From JACDAN01 sp963802375 (GTDB lineage: Bacteria > Actinomycetota > Thermoleophilia > Gaiellales > Gaiellaceae), in contig CAWDIJ010000005.1 of NCBI GenBank assembly GCA_963802375.1, positions 124,001 through 188,000 on the forward strand: a stretch of 64,000 nucleotides of DNA, given 5' to 3'. Position numbers and translations under genes: made by a program. The notes under the pieces were generated by a model that ran no database searches, was not told the DNA's origin, and saw nothing but the letters and a program-made list of their open reading frames with translations. Positions within the stretch are counted from its first letter, which is position 1, and each line of letters begins with the position of its first letter. This document shows, in pieces, positions 42,588-51,760 of this stretch.

Positions 42588-42854
42588 ATGGCAGAGGTCT
42601 TCTTCGTACTCGCCGCTTTCGCGCTGCCGATCCTCGCCGGGGCTGGGGCACGCGTGCTCGGTAGACCATGGTGGTGGGGCGCCATCGTCGCCATCGTCGT
42701 GATGCTGGTGGCCGCGATCGCCCCCGAGCCGGAGGAGGGCGAATCGCGCCTCGTCGCCGGCGATCTCGTGTTCCTCCTGATCGTCGCCCTGGTCGTCGCC
42801 GGGCTCGCCTGGGTCGGTGCACGCCTGGCCGGGCGTTTCGTCCGCTCCGCCTAA
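42588..42854 (+). CDS. Small membrane protein, unknown function
   Basis: An 88-residue protein with three hydrophobic segments (about residues 3-20, 28-45, 60-82) and an Arg-rich end. No family recognised. Its stop overlaps the converging Mo-hydroxylase stop by four bases. Upstream TACCAT (42571-42576) could be a -10 box. Confidence 0.6.
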   Translation: MAEVFFVLAAFALPILAGAGARVLGRPWWWGAIVAIVVMLVAAIAPEPEEGESRLVAGDLVFLLIVALVVAGLAWVGARLAGRFVRSA

Positions 42855-45097
42855 AGGCAGATGTCGTCGGGCTTGACCGGGACGCGGTTGAGCTCGCGGC
42901 CGGTTGCCGCGCGCATGGCGGACATCACCGCCGCCGTCGAGACGACCGTCGGCGGCTCGCCCACGCCCTTGACGCCGTACGGAGCATCCGGCTCGGGATC
43001 CTCGATCAGCTCGGCCACGACCGGCGGCATGTCGAGCGCGGTCGGGATCAGGTAGTCCGTGAAGCTCGCGTTCGTGATCAGCCCGTCACGCGTCTGGATC
43101 TCCTCCATCAGCGCGAGCCCGATCCCCTGCGCGGTGCCTCCCTCGATCTGCCCGTAGACCGCCTGCGGGTTGACCGCGCGCCCCACGTCCTGCGCCGTCC
43201 CGATCCAGACGACCCGCGTGAGCCCGAGCTCGACGTCCACTTCGACCACGACCCGCATCGCCGCGCACGCGAGGGCCACGTGGGCGCGGCCGGCGGTGAT
43301 CTGGCCGGTCTCTGGCTCGAGCGGGAACGTCCGTGGGTGGCGGTAGATCCGCTCGAGGTCGATCTCCTCGCCGTCGCCGAGCTTTCCGCCACGCCGGTCG
43401 AGCTCGTCGCGAACCGCCCGGCACGCCGCCTGGACCGCGCCGGCCGCCATCCAGGTCATGCGGGACGCCGACGCCGAGCCCGCCGACCCGACCTCAGCCG
43501 TGGTCCCGGGCGCCAGCACTGCGTTCTCCAGCTCTAGCTCGGTCCGTGCTGTCTGGAGGATCACGTTCGTCACGCCCTGCCCGACCTCGGCGGCAGCGCA
43601 GTGCACCTCGGCGACCAGCTCGCCGCCCGCATCCGAGAAGAGCCGTACGCGGGCCGCGGTGTAGTCGTCGAAACCCTCCGAGTAGCCGATGTTCTTGAAG
43701 CCGAGCGCGAACCCGACGCCGCGCTTCACGCCTTCGCCTCTCGTTGTGTTGCCTGCCCCACCGGGCAGCCGGATGGGATCGCGCGGCAGCTCCTCCGCCT
43801 CCGGCACCGGGATCGCCGCCGCCTTCCGGATCACGTCAGCGACCGGTAGCGAGCCGGTGATCTTCTGCCCGGTCGGGAGCGCGTCGCCCGGCGCCATCGC
43901 GTTCCGGAGCCGCAGCTCGACAGGATCCATCTCGAGCGCGGCCGCGAGCTTGTCCATCTGCGCCTCGGCCGCGAAGCACGACTGCACGGCGCCGAACCCT
44001 CGCATCGCCCCGCACGGTGGGTTGTTCGTGTACACGCACGTGGACTCGATCAGCGCGTTCTCGAGCGCGTAGGGCCCGACGGCGAAGGACGCTGCGTTCG
44101 AGGTCACGGCCGTCGAGCTGGACGCGTACGCACCGCCGTCCAGCAGGATCCGCATTCGAACGTTCACGAGCTTCCCGTCCTGGTTCGCGCGGTGCTCGGC
44201 CCAGATCCGCGCGGGATGCCTGTGCACGTGGCCGAAGAACGACTCCTCCCGCGTGTAGACGATCTTTACCGGCCGGTTGGTGTGCAGCGCGAGCATGGCG
44301 CCGTGGATCTGCATCGAGAGGTCCTCACGTCCGCCGAATGCGCCGCCAACGCCGGCGAGGTGAATCCGAACCTGGTCCTTGGGAAGACCGAGGCACGGCG
44401 CGACCTGGTCACGGTCGACGTGGAGCCACTGCGTGGCGACGTAGATGTCGATGCCACCCTCCCCGTCCGGGACCGCCAGGCCAGATTCGGGCCCGAGGAA
44501 CGCCTGATCCTGGATCCCGAGCTCGTACACGCCCTCGACCGAGACGTCTCCCTCCGCGTCGGGATCGCCACGCACGATCCGCATGTCCCGGACGACGTTC
44601 GGCCGTGGGTCGTCGCGGTAGCCGTGCCCTTCAGTCCACTTCTGCGGGTGGATCGCCGGCTGGTCGGCCGCCTGCTCGGGATCGACGACCAGCTCGAGCG
44701 GCTCGTACTCGACCTCGATCGCCTCGGCCGCTCGCCGCGCCTGCTCGGGATGTTCCGCGGCGACCAGCGCGACCGGCTCGCCGAAATACCGCACCCGGTC
44801 GAACGCCAGCACGGGCTGGTCGGTGAACTCGAGCCCGTAGCGCTTGTCGCCCGGAACGTCCTCATGCGTCAGAACCGCGTGCACGCCGGCCATCCCGACC
44901 GCCTTCGAGATGTCGATCGAGACGATCGCGGCGTGCGCGTGAGGCGACCGCACCGTGTGTCCCCAGAGCATCCCGGCCGCGAAGAGGTCGCTCGAGTACG
45001 CGAACTCCCCGGTGACCTTCGGGATTCCGTCGACGCGCTTGACCGCCTCGCCGACGCGGCCGAGCTCGAGCTTCCTCCGTGTGGGCGCCGTGCTCAT
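42851..45097 (-). CDS. Xanthine dehydrogenase Mo-binding subunit
   Basis: A 748-residue Mo subunit. N-terminal KRVDGIPKVTGEFAYSSDLF is typical of xanthine dehydrogenases, as are LAGVGGAFGGREDLSMQIHG (Q-loop), NNPPCGAMRGFGAVQSCFAA and the active-site Glu in VKGVGEPPTVVSTAAV. It hydroxylates hypoxanthine and xanthine to urate. Its position beside adenine deaminase and the urate genes supports a purine substrate. It is the last gene of the operon FAD - FeS - small ORF - phosphatase - Mo. Confidence 0.93.
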   Translation of the reverse strand: MSTAPTRRKLELGRVGEAVKRVDGIPKVTGEFAYSSDLFAAGMLWGHTVRSPHAHAAIVSIDISKAVGMAGVHAVLTHEDVPGDKRYGLEFTDQPVLAFDRVRYFGEPVALVAAEHPEQARRAAEAIEVEYEPLELVVDPEQAADQPAIHPQKWTEGHGYRDDPRPNVVRDMRIVRGDPDAEGDVSVEGVYELGIQDQAFLGPESGLAVPDGEGGIDIYVATQWLHVDRDQVAPCLGLPKDQVRIHLAGVGGAFGGREDLSMQIHGAMLALHTNRPVKIVYTREESFFGHVHRHPARIWAEHRANQDGKLVNVRMRILLDGGAYASSSTAVTSNAASFAVGPYALENALIESTCVYTNNPPCGAMRGFGAVQSCFAAEAQMDKLAAALEMDPVELRLRNAMAPGDALPTGQKITGSLPVADVIRKAAAIPVPEAEELPRDPIRLPGGAGNTTRGEGVKRGVGFALGFKNIGYSEGFDDYTAARVRLFSDAGGELVAEVHCAAAEVGQGVTNVILQTARTELELENAVLAPGTTAEVGSAGSASASRMTWMAAGAVQAACRAVRDELDRRGGKLGDGEEIDLERIYRHPRTFPLEPETGQITAGRAHVALACAAMRVVVEVDVELGLTRVVWIGTAQDVGRAVNPQAVYGQIEGGTAQGIGLALMEEIQTRDGLITNASFTDYLIPTALDMPPVVAELIEDPEPDAPYGVKGVGEPPTVVSTAAVMSAMRAATGRELNRVPVKPDDICL

Positions 45098-45498
45098 GCC
45101 TGGTCCTCCAGGAGCTTCCGCACGTCTCGCTCGATCTGGGTGTAGGCCTGCCGGTAGGCGTCGCGCCTACCCCCGATGGGATCGTCGAGATCGGCTTCGC
45201 CGAGCAGTCGAGTCTTCCCCCGGGCACCCCGCCGGTCGAGGGCGCTGACGTGCGTGGCCGTCATCCCGACGATGACGTCCGCGCGCCCGAGCATCTCCTC
45301 CGTCAGAAGACGCGCGTGGTGAGACGAGAGGTCGAAGCCGAGCTCGCGGGCCACGGCGACCGCGTCGTCCGGCGGCCGGTCGCCTGCGTACGCCGCGAGC
45401 CCGGCGCTCTCGACGTCGACGTGGCCCTGGCGGAGAGCCACGGCCTCCGCGAACGGGCTCCGACAGGTGTTCCCGTCGCAGACGAAGAGGACTCTCAC
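45094..45498 (-). CDS. Low-molecular-weight protein (tyrosine/arginine) phosphatase
   Basis: A 134-residue LMW phosphatase. The active-site CX5R loop is at the N-terminus (VLFVCDGNTCRSPFAEAVAL; Cys7, Arg13), and the acid Asp is in ADLDDPIGGRRDAYRQAY. It dephosphorylates phosphotyrosine, or phosphoarginine in the McsB/YwlE type. It is unusual inside a xanthine dehydrogenase operon. GTG 45498 overlaps a small upstream ORF, and its stop overlaps the Mo-subunit start (ATGA). Confidence 0.9.
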   Translation of the reverse strand: MRVLFVCDGNTCRSPFAEAVALRQGHVDVESAGLAAYAGDRPPDDAVAVARELGFDLSSHHARLLTEEMLGRADVIVGMTATHVSALDRRGARGKTRLLGEADLDDPIGGRRDAYRQAYTQIERDVRKLLEDQA

Positions 45499-45608
45499 GC
45501 CACGCCCTTCTTGTGTTCCATGCCACGAACCTTGCGAGCAGTGTCATGAGCTCGTTTCGTCTCGACAGAGCGGACGAGGCCGCTCGTCACATGGGACACA
45601 AGGATCAT
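45495..45608 (-). CDS. Candidate 37-residue small protein
   Basis: Starts at ATG 45608 within the Fe-S subunit stop (ATGA overlap) and stops at TGA 45495-45497, within the phosphatase start (GTGA overlap). The product, beginning MILVSHVTSGLVRSVETKRA, is basic and soluble, with no recognised domain. The exact coupling at both ends, in an operon where every other junction has the same overlap, is the only support; it may be chance. Confidence 0.4.
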   Translation of the reverse strand: MILVSHVTSGLVRSVETKRAHDTARKVRGMEHKKGVA

Positions 45609-46063
45609 GCGCGGCCCGCTGCCAAGCGCACGGCGTCGAAGATCTTGGCGTAGCCCGTGCAGCGGCAGAGGTTGCCCGAGAGCGCCTCCCGGATCTCGTC
45701 GTCCGTCGGCTCCGGCCGGTGGCGGAGCAGATCGACGGTGGCGACGATCAGCCCGGGCGTGCAGAAGCCGCACTGCACGGCACCGGTCTCCACGAATGCC
45801 TCCTGCACGGCGTGCAGCTCGCCGTTCTGCCCGACTCCTTCGACGGTGACGATCTCGTGGCCGTCCACCTGTGCCGCGAGGACGAGACACGCGCAGACGA
45901 GCTTTCCGTCGAGGAGGACGGAGCACGAGCCGCACTCGCCTTGCTCGCACGCGTTCTTCGAGCCGGGGAGGCCCATGCGCTCGCGCAGTGCGTAGAGCAG
46001 GCTCTCGCCGGGCCAGATCTCGGCCTCGTGCCGCTCGCCGTTGACGGTGACCGCGATGTTCAC
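45605..46063 (-). CDS. Xanthine dehydrogenase 2Fe-2S subunit
   Basis: A 152-residue [2Fe-2S] protein. NACEQGECGSCSVLLDGKLV gives the ferredoxin-type Cys set, VQCGFCTPGLIVATVDLL and NLCRCTGYAKIF the second. It relays electrons from Mo to FAD. It overlaps the FAD subunit gene by four bases. Confidence 0.93.
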   Translation of the reverse strand: MNIAVTVNGERHEAEIWPGESLLYALRERMGLPGSKNACEQGECGSCSVLLDGKLVCACLVLAAQVDGHEIVTVEGVGQNGELHAVQEAFVETGAVQCGFCTPGLIVATVDLLRHRPEPTDDEIREALSGNLCRCTGYAKIFDAVRLAAGRA

Positions 46064-46851
46064 GCCAGGACGCGGTCGAGGGCTCTCGCCGTGAGGATCC
46101 GGAGGGCGTGGCGACGGTACTCGGCCGTGCCGCGCACGTCGTCGATCGGGCTCGCCGCCTCCGCGACCCGCTCGGGGAACGAGTCGCGCTCGTCGAGCTG
46201 CGCCGTCACGAGGCCGGTCACCGGGCCTGCGGAGCCGAAGGACGCGCGGAGCTCCCCGCGCTCCCGGTCGGCCGAGAGTGCGAGCGAGCAGACGGCGATC
46301 ACCATCGCGTTCCGCGGGCCGATCTTCATGAACGTCTGCGACGCGCCCGACGGCTGGATCAGCACCGCGGCGATCAGCTCGTCCTCCTCGAGTGCGTTCT
46401 GCTTCGGTCCGACGAGGAACTCGCGCACCGGCATCCGCCGAACGCCGCGGACACTGGCCAGCTCGACCTCGGCGTCCTCGATCAAGAGCGGCGGGAGGGC
46501 GTCCCCGGCCGGCGATGCGGTCCCGAGGTTCCCGCCGATCGTTCCCCGGTTGCGGATCTGCGGCGAGCCGACGGTCCGCGAAGCCTCTGCAAGCGCCGGA
46601 AGCCGCTCCGCGATTGACGCCTCCATCGCCTCGTCGTACGTCAGGCTCGCGCCCAGCCGCAACGCACCGTTGTCCCCTGACCAGCCCTTCAGCTCTCCGA
46701 CCTCGTTCAGGTTCAGCAGCGCCGGCGGCCGGGCTCGGTCGAAGTTCAGCTCGACCATGACGTCGGTCCCGCCCTCGATCGGGACGGCGCCGGGCGTCTC
46801 GGACCTGAGCCGCAGCGCCTCCTCCAGCGTGCGAGGAGTCAGTACATCCAT
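46060..46851 (-). CDS. Xanthine dehydrogenase FAD subunit
   Basis: A 263-residue FAD subunit. IEGGTDVMVELNFDRARPPA (about residues 25-44) and QIRNRGTIGGNLGTASPAGD (about 98-117) are the FAD-binding motifs. It is the first gene of the operon and diverges from adenine deaminase 29 bases away. TAGCCT stands seven bases before the ATG, suggesting a leaderless message. Confidence 0.92.
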   Translation of the reverse strand: MDVLTPRTLEEALRLRSETPGAVPIEGGTDVMVELNFDRARPPALLNLNEVGELKGWSGDNGALRLGASLTYDEAMEASIAERLPALAEASRTVGSPQIRNRGTIGGNLGTASPAGDALPPLLIEDAEVELASVRGVRRMPVREFLVGPKQNALEEDELIAAVLIQPSGASQTFMKIGPRNAMVIAVCSLALSADRERGELRASFGSAGPVTGLVTAQLDERDSFPERVAEAASPIDDVRGTAEYRRHALRILTARALDRVLA

Positions 46852-46858
46852 GCAGCCA

Positions 46859-46864
46859 AGGCTA
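46859..46864 (-). promoter_or_regulatory. Candidate -10 box (TAGCCT) of the xanthine dehydrogenase operon
   Basis: On the minus strand TAGCCT ends seven bases before the ATG at 46851. Confidence 0.5.
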
Positions 46865-46865
46865 G

Positions 46866-46871
46866 TACGTT
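46866..46871 (+). promoter_or_regulatory. Candidate -10 box (TACGTT) for adenine deaminase
   Basis: TACGTT ends nine bases before ATG 46881 and abuts the opposite-strand box at 46859-46864, so the two divergent promoters share about 30 bases. Confidence 0.35.
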
Positions 46872-46880
46872 CCCCCTGAA

Positions 46881-48578
46881 ATGCCCGAGCTCAAGCGCCG
46901 CCTCGCAGTCGCCCGGGGAGACGAGCCGGCCGACCTCGTCATCCGCGGCGCGAAGGTCTTCTCGGTCTTCACCCGCGAGTGGCTGAACGGGGACCTGGCG
47001 ATCGCGGACGGGTTCGTCGCAGGTCTCGGCGACTACGAGGGCACCGAGGTCCTCGAGCTCTCGGATCGCTATCTCGTTCCCGGATTCATCGACGCCCACA
47101 TGCACCTCGAGTCCTCGAAGTTGCTCGTGGACGAGTTTGCGCGGCTCGTGCTTCCGCTCGGGACGACGGCGGTGGTCGCCGACCCGCACGAGATCGCGAA
47201 CGTCCTGGGCACGGACGGTGTCCACTGGCTCGCGGACCTGTGCACGGACCTGCCACTGGACGTGTTCTTCATGGCCTCGTCCTGCGTGCCCGCGTCGGAG
47301 TTCGAGTCCCCGCGTCGGCCCCTGCTTCCTGGAGACCTGGAGGGGCTGCTCAACCGCCGCCGGGTGATCGGGCTCGCCGAGATGATGAACTTCCCGGGCG
47401 TCGTGTCGGGCTCGGAGACCGAGCTCGCGAAGCTGGCCCTGCCCGGAGCCACGCATGTCGACGGCCACGCGCCGTCGGTCCTCGGCAAGGCGCTGAACGC
47501 CTACGCGGCGGCCGGGATCCGCTCCGACCACGAGGTGAGCACGATCGAGGAGGGCCGCGAGCGGCTGCGCGCAGGGATGTGGGTGCTGATCCGCGAGGCG
47601 TCAGGCGCCCGCAACCTGCACGCGCTGCTCCCGCTCGTCCACGAGTTCGGGCCGCACCGCCTCGCCTTCTGCACCGACGACCGGGAGCCGGAGCACATCG
47701 CGGAAGAGGGCCACCTGAACTCGATGGTGCGGGCCGCGGTCGCGGCAGGCGTGGCCCCGGAGGACGCGCTCGTCATGGCCTCGTTCAACCCGGCGCAGTG
47801 GCACGGCCTGCACGAGCTCGGCGCGCTCGCACCCGGCTACCAGGCGGACGTGCTCGCCTTCCCCGACCTGGAGCGCTTCCAGCCGGAGCTCGTACTCAAA
47901 GCCGGCCGTCCGGTGGCGGAGGTGCCGAAGCTCGAGGTGCCCGAGTGGGTGCGCCACACCGTCCGCATCCGTCCGCTCGCGACGAACGACTTCGCGGTTC
48001 CGTGGGAGGGCGACGGCGGCGCGCGTGTGATCGGGATCGTCCCCGACCAGATCGTCACCGAGTCGCTGGTGGAAGAGCCGCGCGTCGAGGGCGGAAAGGC
48101 ACTCGCGGATCCGGAGCGCGATCTCCTCAAGATCGCCGTCGTCGAGCGGCATCTCGGCACCGGCCGGATCGGCCTCGGCTTCGTCCGGGGCTTCGGGCTG
48201 CGTAGCGGCGCCCTCGCCTCGACGGTCGCCCACGACGCGCACAACGTGGTGGTCGTCGGCGTGAAGGACGACGACATGCTGCGGGCGGTGCGCCGCCTCT
48301 CGGACACGGGCGGAGGAGTCGTCGTGGTCGACTCGGGGATCGTCAAGGCCGAGCTGAAGCTGCCGATCGCCGGGCTCCTCTCCGACGCTCCGCTCGACGA
48401 GGTGATCGCCGACAGCAATTCATGTTTGTCGGCCGCGCGGGCGCTCGGCTGCGAGCTTCCCTCGCCGTTTCAGACCATGGCTTTCCTTGCTCTGTCCGTG
48501 ATCCCGAGCCTGAAGATCACCGACCGCGGCCTCGTGGACGTCGACCGCTTCCAGCTCGTGCCGCTGCCAGAGCTGTGA
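46881..48578 (+). CDS. ade: Adenine deaminase
   Basis: A 565-residue amidohydrolase of normal Ade length. Metal ligands are in VPGFIDAHMHLESSKLLVDE (HMH) and VVADPHEIANVLG. Later come IRSDHEVSTIEEGRERL and FCTDDREPEHI, and the C-terminal IIGI-like domain with DAHNVVVVGVKDDDM. It deaminates adenine to hypoxanthine, feeding xanthine dehydrogenase. It leads the + strand purine operon; its stop overlaps the next gene by GTGA. Confidence 0.94.
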   Translation: MPELKRRLAVARGDEPADLVIRGAKVFSVFTREWLNGDLAIADGFVAGLGDYEGTEVLELSDRYLVPGFIDAHMHLESSKLLVDEFARLVLPLGTTAVVADPHEIANVLGTDGVHWLADLCTDLPLDVFFMASSCVPASEFESPRRPLLPGDLEGLLNRRRVIGLAEMMNFPGVVSGSETELAKLALPGATHVDGHAPSVLGKALNAYAAAGIRSDHEVSTIEEGRERLRAGMWVLIREASGARNLHALLPLVHEFGPHRLAFCTDDREPEHIAEEGHLNSMVRAAVAAGVAPEDALVMASFNPAQWHGLHELGALAPGYQADVLAFPDLERFQPELVLKAGRPVAEVPKLEVPEWVRHTVRIRPLATNDFAVPWEGDGGARVIGIVPDQIVTESLVEEPRVEGGKALADPERDLLKIAVVERHLGTGRIGLGFVRGFGLRSGALASTVAHDAHNVVVVGVKDDDMLRAVRRLSDTGGGVVVVDSGIVKAELKLPIAGLLSDAPLDEVIADSNSCLSAARALGCELPSPFQTMAFLALSVIPSLKITDRGLVDVDRFQLVPLPEL

Positions 48579-49886
48579 CGCACGCTCCTCACAACGCCTA
48601 CGTCGTCGTGATGGACGACGCCGGAACCGAGCACGAGGACGGCTGGGTGCTGGTGGCTGATGGCCGGATCGGCCAGGTCGGTTCGGGTCATCAGCCGGAC
48701 GCGGATGAGCGGATCGACCTCGGCGGCGCGCTCGTCACGCCAGGCCTCGTCAACACCCACCATCACCTCTACCAGACCCTCACGCGGGCCCAGGCGCAGC
48801 AGGCCGACCTCTTCACGTGGCTGAAGACGCTCTACCCGATCTGGGCGCGCCTGGACGGCGAGGCCGAGTACGCGGCGGCGCGGACGGGGCTCGCGGAGCT
48901 GTTGCTCTCGGGCTGCACGACCGCGTTCGACCATCACTACGTCTTCCCGATGGGCCAGCCGGGCGTGATCGACGCGCTGCTCCAGGCGGCGGACGAGCTC
49001 GGCGCGCACCTCGTCGTCGGGCGCGGCTCCATGGATCTCGGCGAGTCTCAGGGCGGCCTCCCGCCGGACAGCCTCGTCGAGGATCGCGACACGATCCTGG
49101 CGGAGACGGAGGCGCTGATCGAGCGCGGCGTCGAGGTCGCGGTCTCGCCGTGCTCGCCCTTCTCCGTCACCAAGGAGCTGATGCTCGAGTCGGCGGAGCT
49201 TGCGCGGAAGCACGGCGTCCCGCTCCACACGCACCTTGCCGAGACCGTCGAGGAGGAGGCGTACTGCCGCGAGCTCTACGGCGTCACGCCTGTCGAGTAC
49301 CTGGAGCAGGTCGGCTGGCTTGCGGACGACGTGTGGTGCGCGCACTGCGTCCACCTCTCCGACGACGACGTGACGGCTCTTCGGCGAGCGGCGCGTCGGC
49401 GTCGCGCACTGCCCGACGTCGAACCTGCGGCTCGGGGCCGGCGTGGCGAAGGTGCGCGAGCTGCTCGACGCCGATGCTCCGGTCGGGCTCGGCGTGGACG
49501 GATCCGCGTCGAACGAGCGCAGCGACCTCTCGTTCGAGGTCAAGCAGGCTCTGCTCGTCGCCCGCGGCCGGCAGGGGCCGCTCGCGATGACGACGCGGGA
49601 GGCACTCGCGCTGGCGACCCGCGGCGGCGCGGCGGTGCTCCGCCGCGACGACATCGGCTCGCTGGAGCCCGGCAAGCGGGCGGATCTCGCGGTCTGGCGC
49701 ACGGACGGCCTGGAGCTCGCAGGCGCCGCCGACCCGGTCGCCGGGTTCGTGCTCGCTGCGCCGCACCGTGTGGACCGGCTCTTCGTCGCGGGGGAGGAGG
49801 TCGTGCGGGACGGTCATCTCCTGAAGGCGGACGCGGACGAGATCGCAAGGGAACACCGAGCCCAGGCGCGAAGATTCCTCCCGTGA
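48575..49886 (+). CDS. 8-oxoguanine deaminase family amidohydrolase, one apparent frameshift
   Basis: About 436 residues after correction. VTPGLVNTHHHLYQTLTRAQ (about residues 50-69) gives the metal His set, and PLHTHLAETVEEEAYCRELY plus VWCAHCVHLSDDDVTAL the further ligands. An extra T at 49379-49381 breaks the frame; the next frame resumes with GERRVGVAHCPTSNLRLGAG and VGLGVDGSASNERSDL. Uncorrected, the first frame stays open into the HIU hydrolase gene. It removes the 2-amino group of 8-oxoguanine or guanine; at this locus guanine to xanthine is plausible. Confidence 0.88.
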
Positions 49887-50176
49887 GCGCGTCGCTCTCG
49901 ACCCACGTCCTCGACACTGGCCAGGGAAAGCCCGCGCGCGGCGTCCGGGTGGAGCTGCTCCACGGCGACGAGCCGGTCGGCGCCGGCGAGACCGACGGCG
50001 ACGGACGGATCCCAGAGCTCGCGACCGACCTCGAGGCCGGCCAGTACCGCCTCGTCTTCCACCCGCCCTCGCCGTTCTTCCGCCGCGTCGAGCTCGAGAT
50101 AGCCCTCCAGGACGGCCACTACCACGTCCCACTCCTCGTCTCGCCGTACGGATGCGCGAGCTACCGCGGCAGCTGA
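49883..50176 (+). CDS. uraH: 5-hydroxyisourate hydrolase
   Basis: A 97-residue transthyretin-like enzyme. The N-terminal LSTHVLDTGQGKPARGV holds the active-site His and Arg, and the protein ends in the signature YRGS. It opens the hydroxyisourate ring to give OHCU. GTG 49883 overlaps the deaminase stop; its 3' end overlaps the decarboxylase gene by 25 bases. Confidence 0.95.
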   Translation: MSASLSTHVLDTGQGKPARGVRVELLHGDEPVGAGETDGDGRIPELATDLEAGQYRLVFHPPSPFFRRVELEIALQDGHYHVPLLVSPYGCASYRGS

Positions 50177-50568
50177 GCCGCGAGGAGCTCGAGGAGCTCT
50201 TCAGCGGACCGTCGCAACTCGTCGACCTGCTCGCGGAGATGGACGATCCGCTGGAGCAGGCCGAGGAGGTCGCGCAGTCGATCGACGACCGCGAGAAGGC
50301 AGCCGCGCTGGCGCAGCATCCGCGCATCGGCGAGCCGTCGCCGGAGCAGCGCGGGGACGATCCGACGATCATCACCGAGCTCGCGTACCTGAACCAGGTC
50401 TACGAGGAGAAATTCGGCTTCCGCTTCGTCGTGTTCGTCGACGGCCGGTCGCGGGCCGAGCTCCTCCCGGTGCTGCGCGATCGTCTGGAGCGGACGCGGG
50501 AGGAGGAGCTGGAAACCGGCATCGGCGAGCTCGTCGCGATCGCGAAGGACCGATGGCAGCGGCGCTGA
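50152..50568 (+). CDS. uraD: OHCU decarboxylase
   Basis: A 138-residue protein, a bit shorter than the usual 160-170. The catalytic His is in ALAQHPRIGEPSPEQRGD, and NQVYEEKFGFRFVVFVDGRS is the conserved core. It converts OHCU to S-allantoin. It overlaps uraH upstream and the urate hydroxylase gene by 16 bases downstream. Confidence 0.93.
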   Translation: MRELPRQLSREELEELFSGPSQLVDLLAEMDDPLEQAEEVAQSIDDREKAAALAQHPRIGEPSPEQRGDDPTIITELAYLNQVYEEKFGFRFVVFVDGRSRAELLPVLRDRLERTREEELETGIGELVAIAKDRWQRR

Positions 50569-51750
50569 TCGACTCGTACTGGCAGGACTGGCTCGACCTC
50601 CTGATCCGATGGCTCCACGTCATCGCCGGGATCGTCTGGATCGGGACGTCGTTCTACTTCGTCGCGCTCGACAACCACCTCGGCCGGCCGAGGGAGCAGC
50701 GGGACGTGGACGACGGCGTCGGCGGCGAGTCGTGGGAGATCCACGGCGGCGGCTTCTACCGGATCTCGAAGTGGACGGTGGCGCCGCGCGAGCTGCCGGA
50801 GCCGCTGCACTGGTTCAAGTGGGAGGCGTACACGACGTGGCTCTCCGGGTTCGCCCTGCTCGTCGTCCTCTACTACCTCGACGCGGAGACATACCTCATC
50901 GACCCGTCCGTCCGGGACATCTCCGAGGGTGCGGCGATCACGTTGAGCCTGCTCGGGCTCGGCGTCGCGTGGGTGCTCTACGACGTCGCCTGCCGCGTGC
51001 TTCGCATCGAGGCGCTGATGGGCGTCTTCATGCTCGGGCTGGTCGTGGCCTCGGCCTACGGCGCGAGCCAGGTCTTCTCCGGACGGGCGGCGTACCTCCA
51101 GGTCGGCGCGATGCTCGGCACGATCATGGCGGCGAACGTCCTCTTCAACATCATCCCGGCGCACTGGGAGCTGATCCGGGCCAAGGAGCGCGGCGAGAGG
51201 CCGGATCCCGCGCCGGCGCTCGATGCCAAGCGCCGGTCGGTGCACAACAACTACCTGACGCTGCCGGTCGTCTTCACGATGATCTCGAACCACTTCCCGT
51301 TCACGTACGGCCACGACCATGCGTGGCTCGTGCTGGTCGCGCTCGTCGTGATCGGCGCGTGGGTGCGGCACTACTTCAATCTGCGCCATGCCGGGCGGAA
51401 CGCCTGGTGGATCCCGCTCACGGCCGCGGCGGCGGTCGTGGCGCTGGCAGTTGCGATCGAGCCGGACGAGGGCGGCGGCGGGCGGGCCGGCTGCGGCGGT
51501 GACGGCACAGGAGGCGCAGGCGATCGTCGAGCAGCGCTGCGTCCCGTGCCACTCGGACGAGCCGACGCAGGAGGGCTTCGAGACGGCGCCCGGCGGGGTC
51601 ACGTTCGACACGATCGAGGAGACCGAGGCGCAGGCGGCGGCAATCAAGGCGCAGGCGGTGGACTCGACCGCGATGCCGCTGGGAAACGCCACCGGCATGA
51701 CGGACGAGGAGCGCGAGCAGCTGGGCGCCTGGATCGACTCGTTGGAGTAG
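50553..51750 (+). CDS. puuD: Membrane urate hydroxylase PuuD with cytochrome c domain, one apparent frameshift
   Basis: About 398 residues after correction. The N-terminal part has about eight membrane helices, beginning LIRWLHVIAGIVWIGTSFYF and including HNNYLTLPVVFTMISNHFPF. An extra base in the GGC-rich run near 51477-51482 separates it from the C-terminal cytochrome c domain, which has the heme motif CVPCH at about 329-333 and the axial Met in STAMPLGNATGMT. PuuD oxidises urate to 5-hydroxyisourate, passing electrons to the respiratory chain rather than making peroxide. The frame otherwise runs on without a stop to 52106. Confidence 0.9.
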
Positions 51751-51753
51751 GTT
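51748..51753 (+). promoter_or_regulatory. Candidate -10 box (TAGGTT) for the DUF3830 gene
   Basis: TAGGTT, whose TAG is the puuD stop codon, ends seven bases before GTG 51761. Confidence 0.5.
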
Positions 51754-51760
51754 CCGGGCC

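Noticed and set aside
42588..42854. Treating the small membrane ORF as part of the purine operon.
   Set aside because: It is on the opposite strand and only overlaps the end of the Mo-subunit gene.
48575..50176. A deaminase-HIU hydrolase fusion in one open frame.
   Set aside because: The deaminase continues in another frame after 49380 and has its own stop at 49886, which overlaps a good GTG for the hydrolase.
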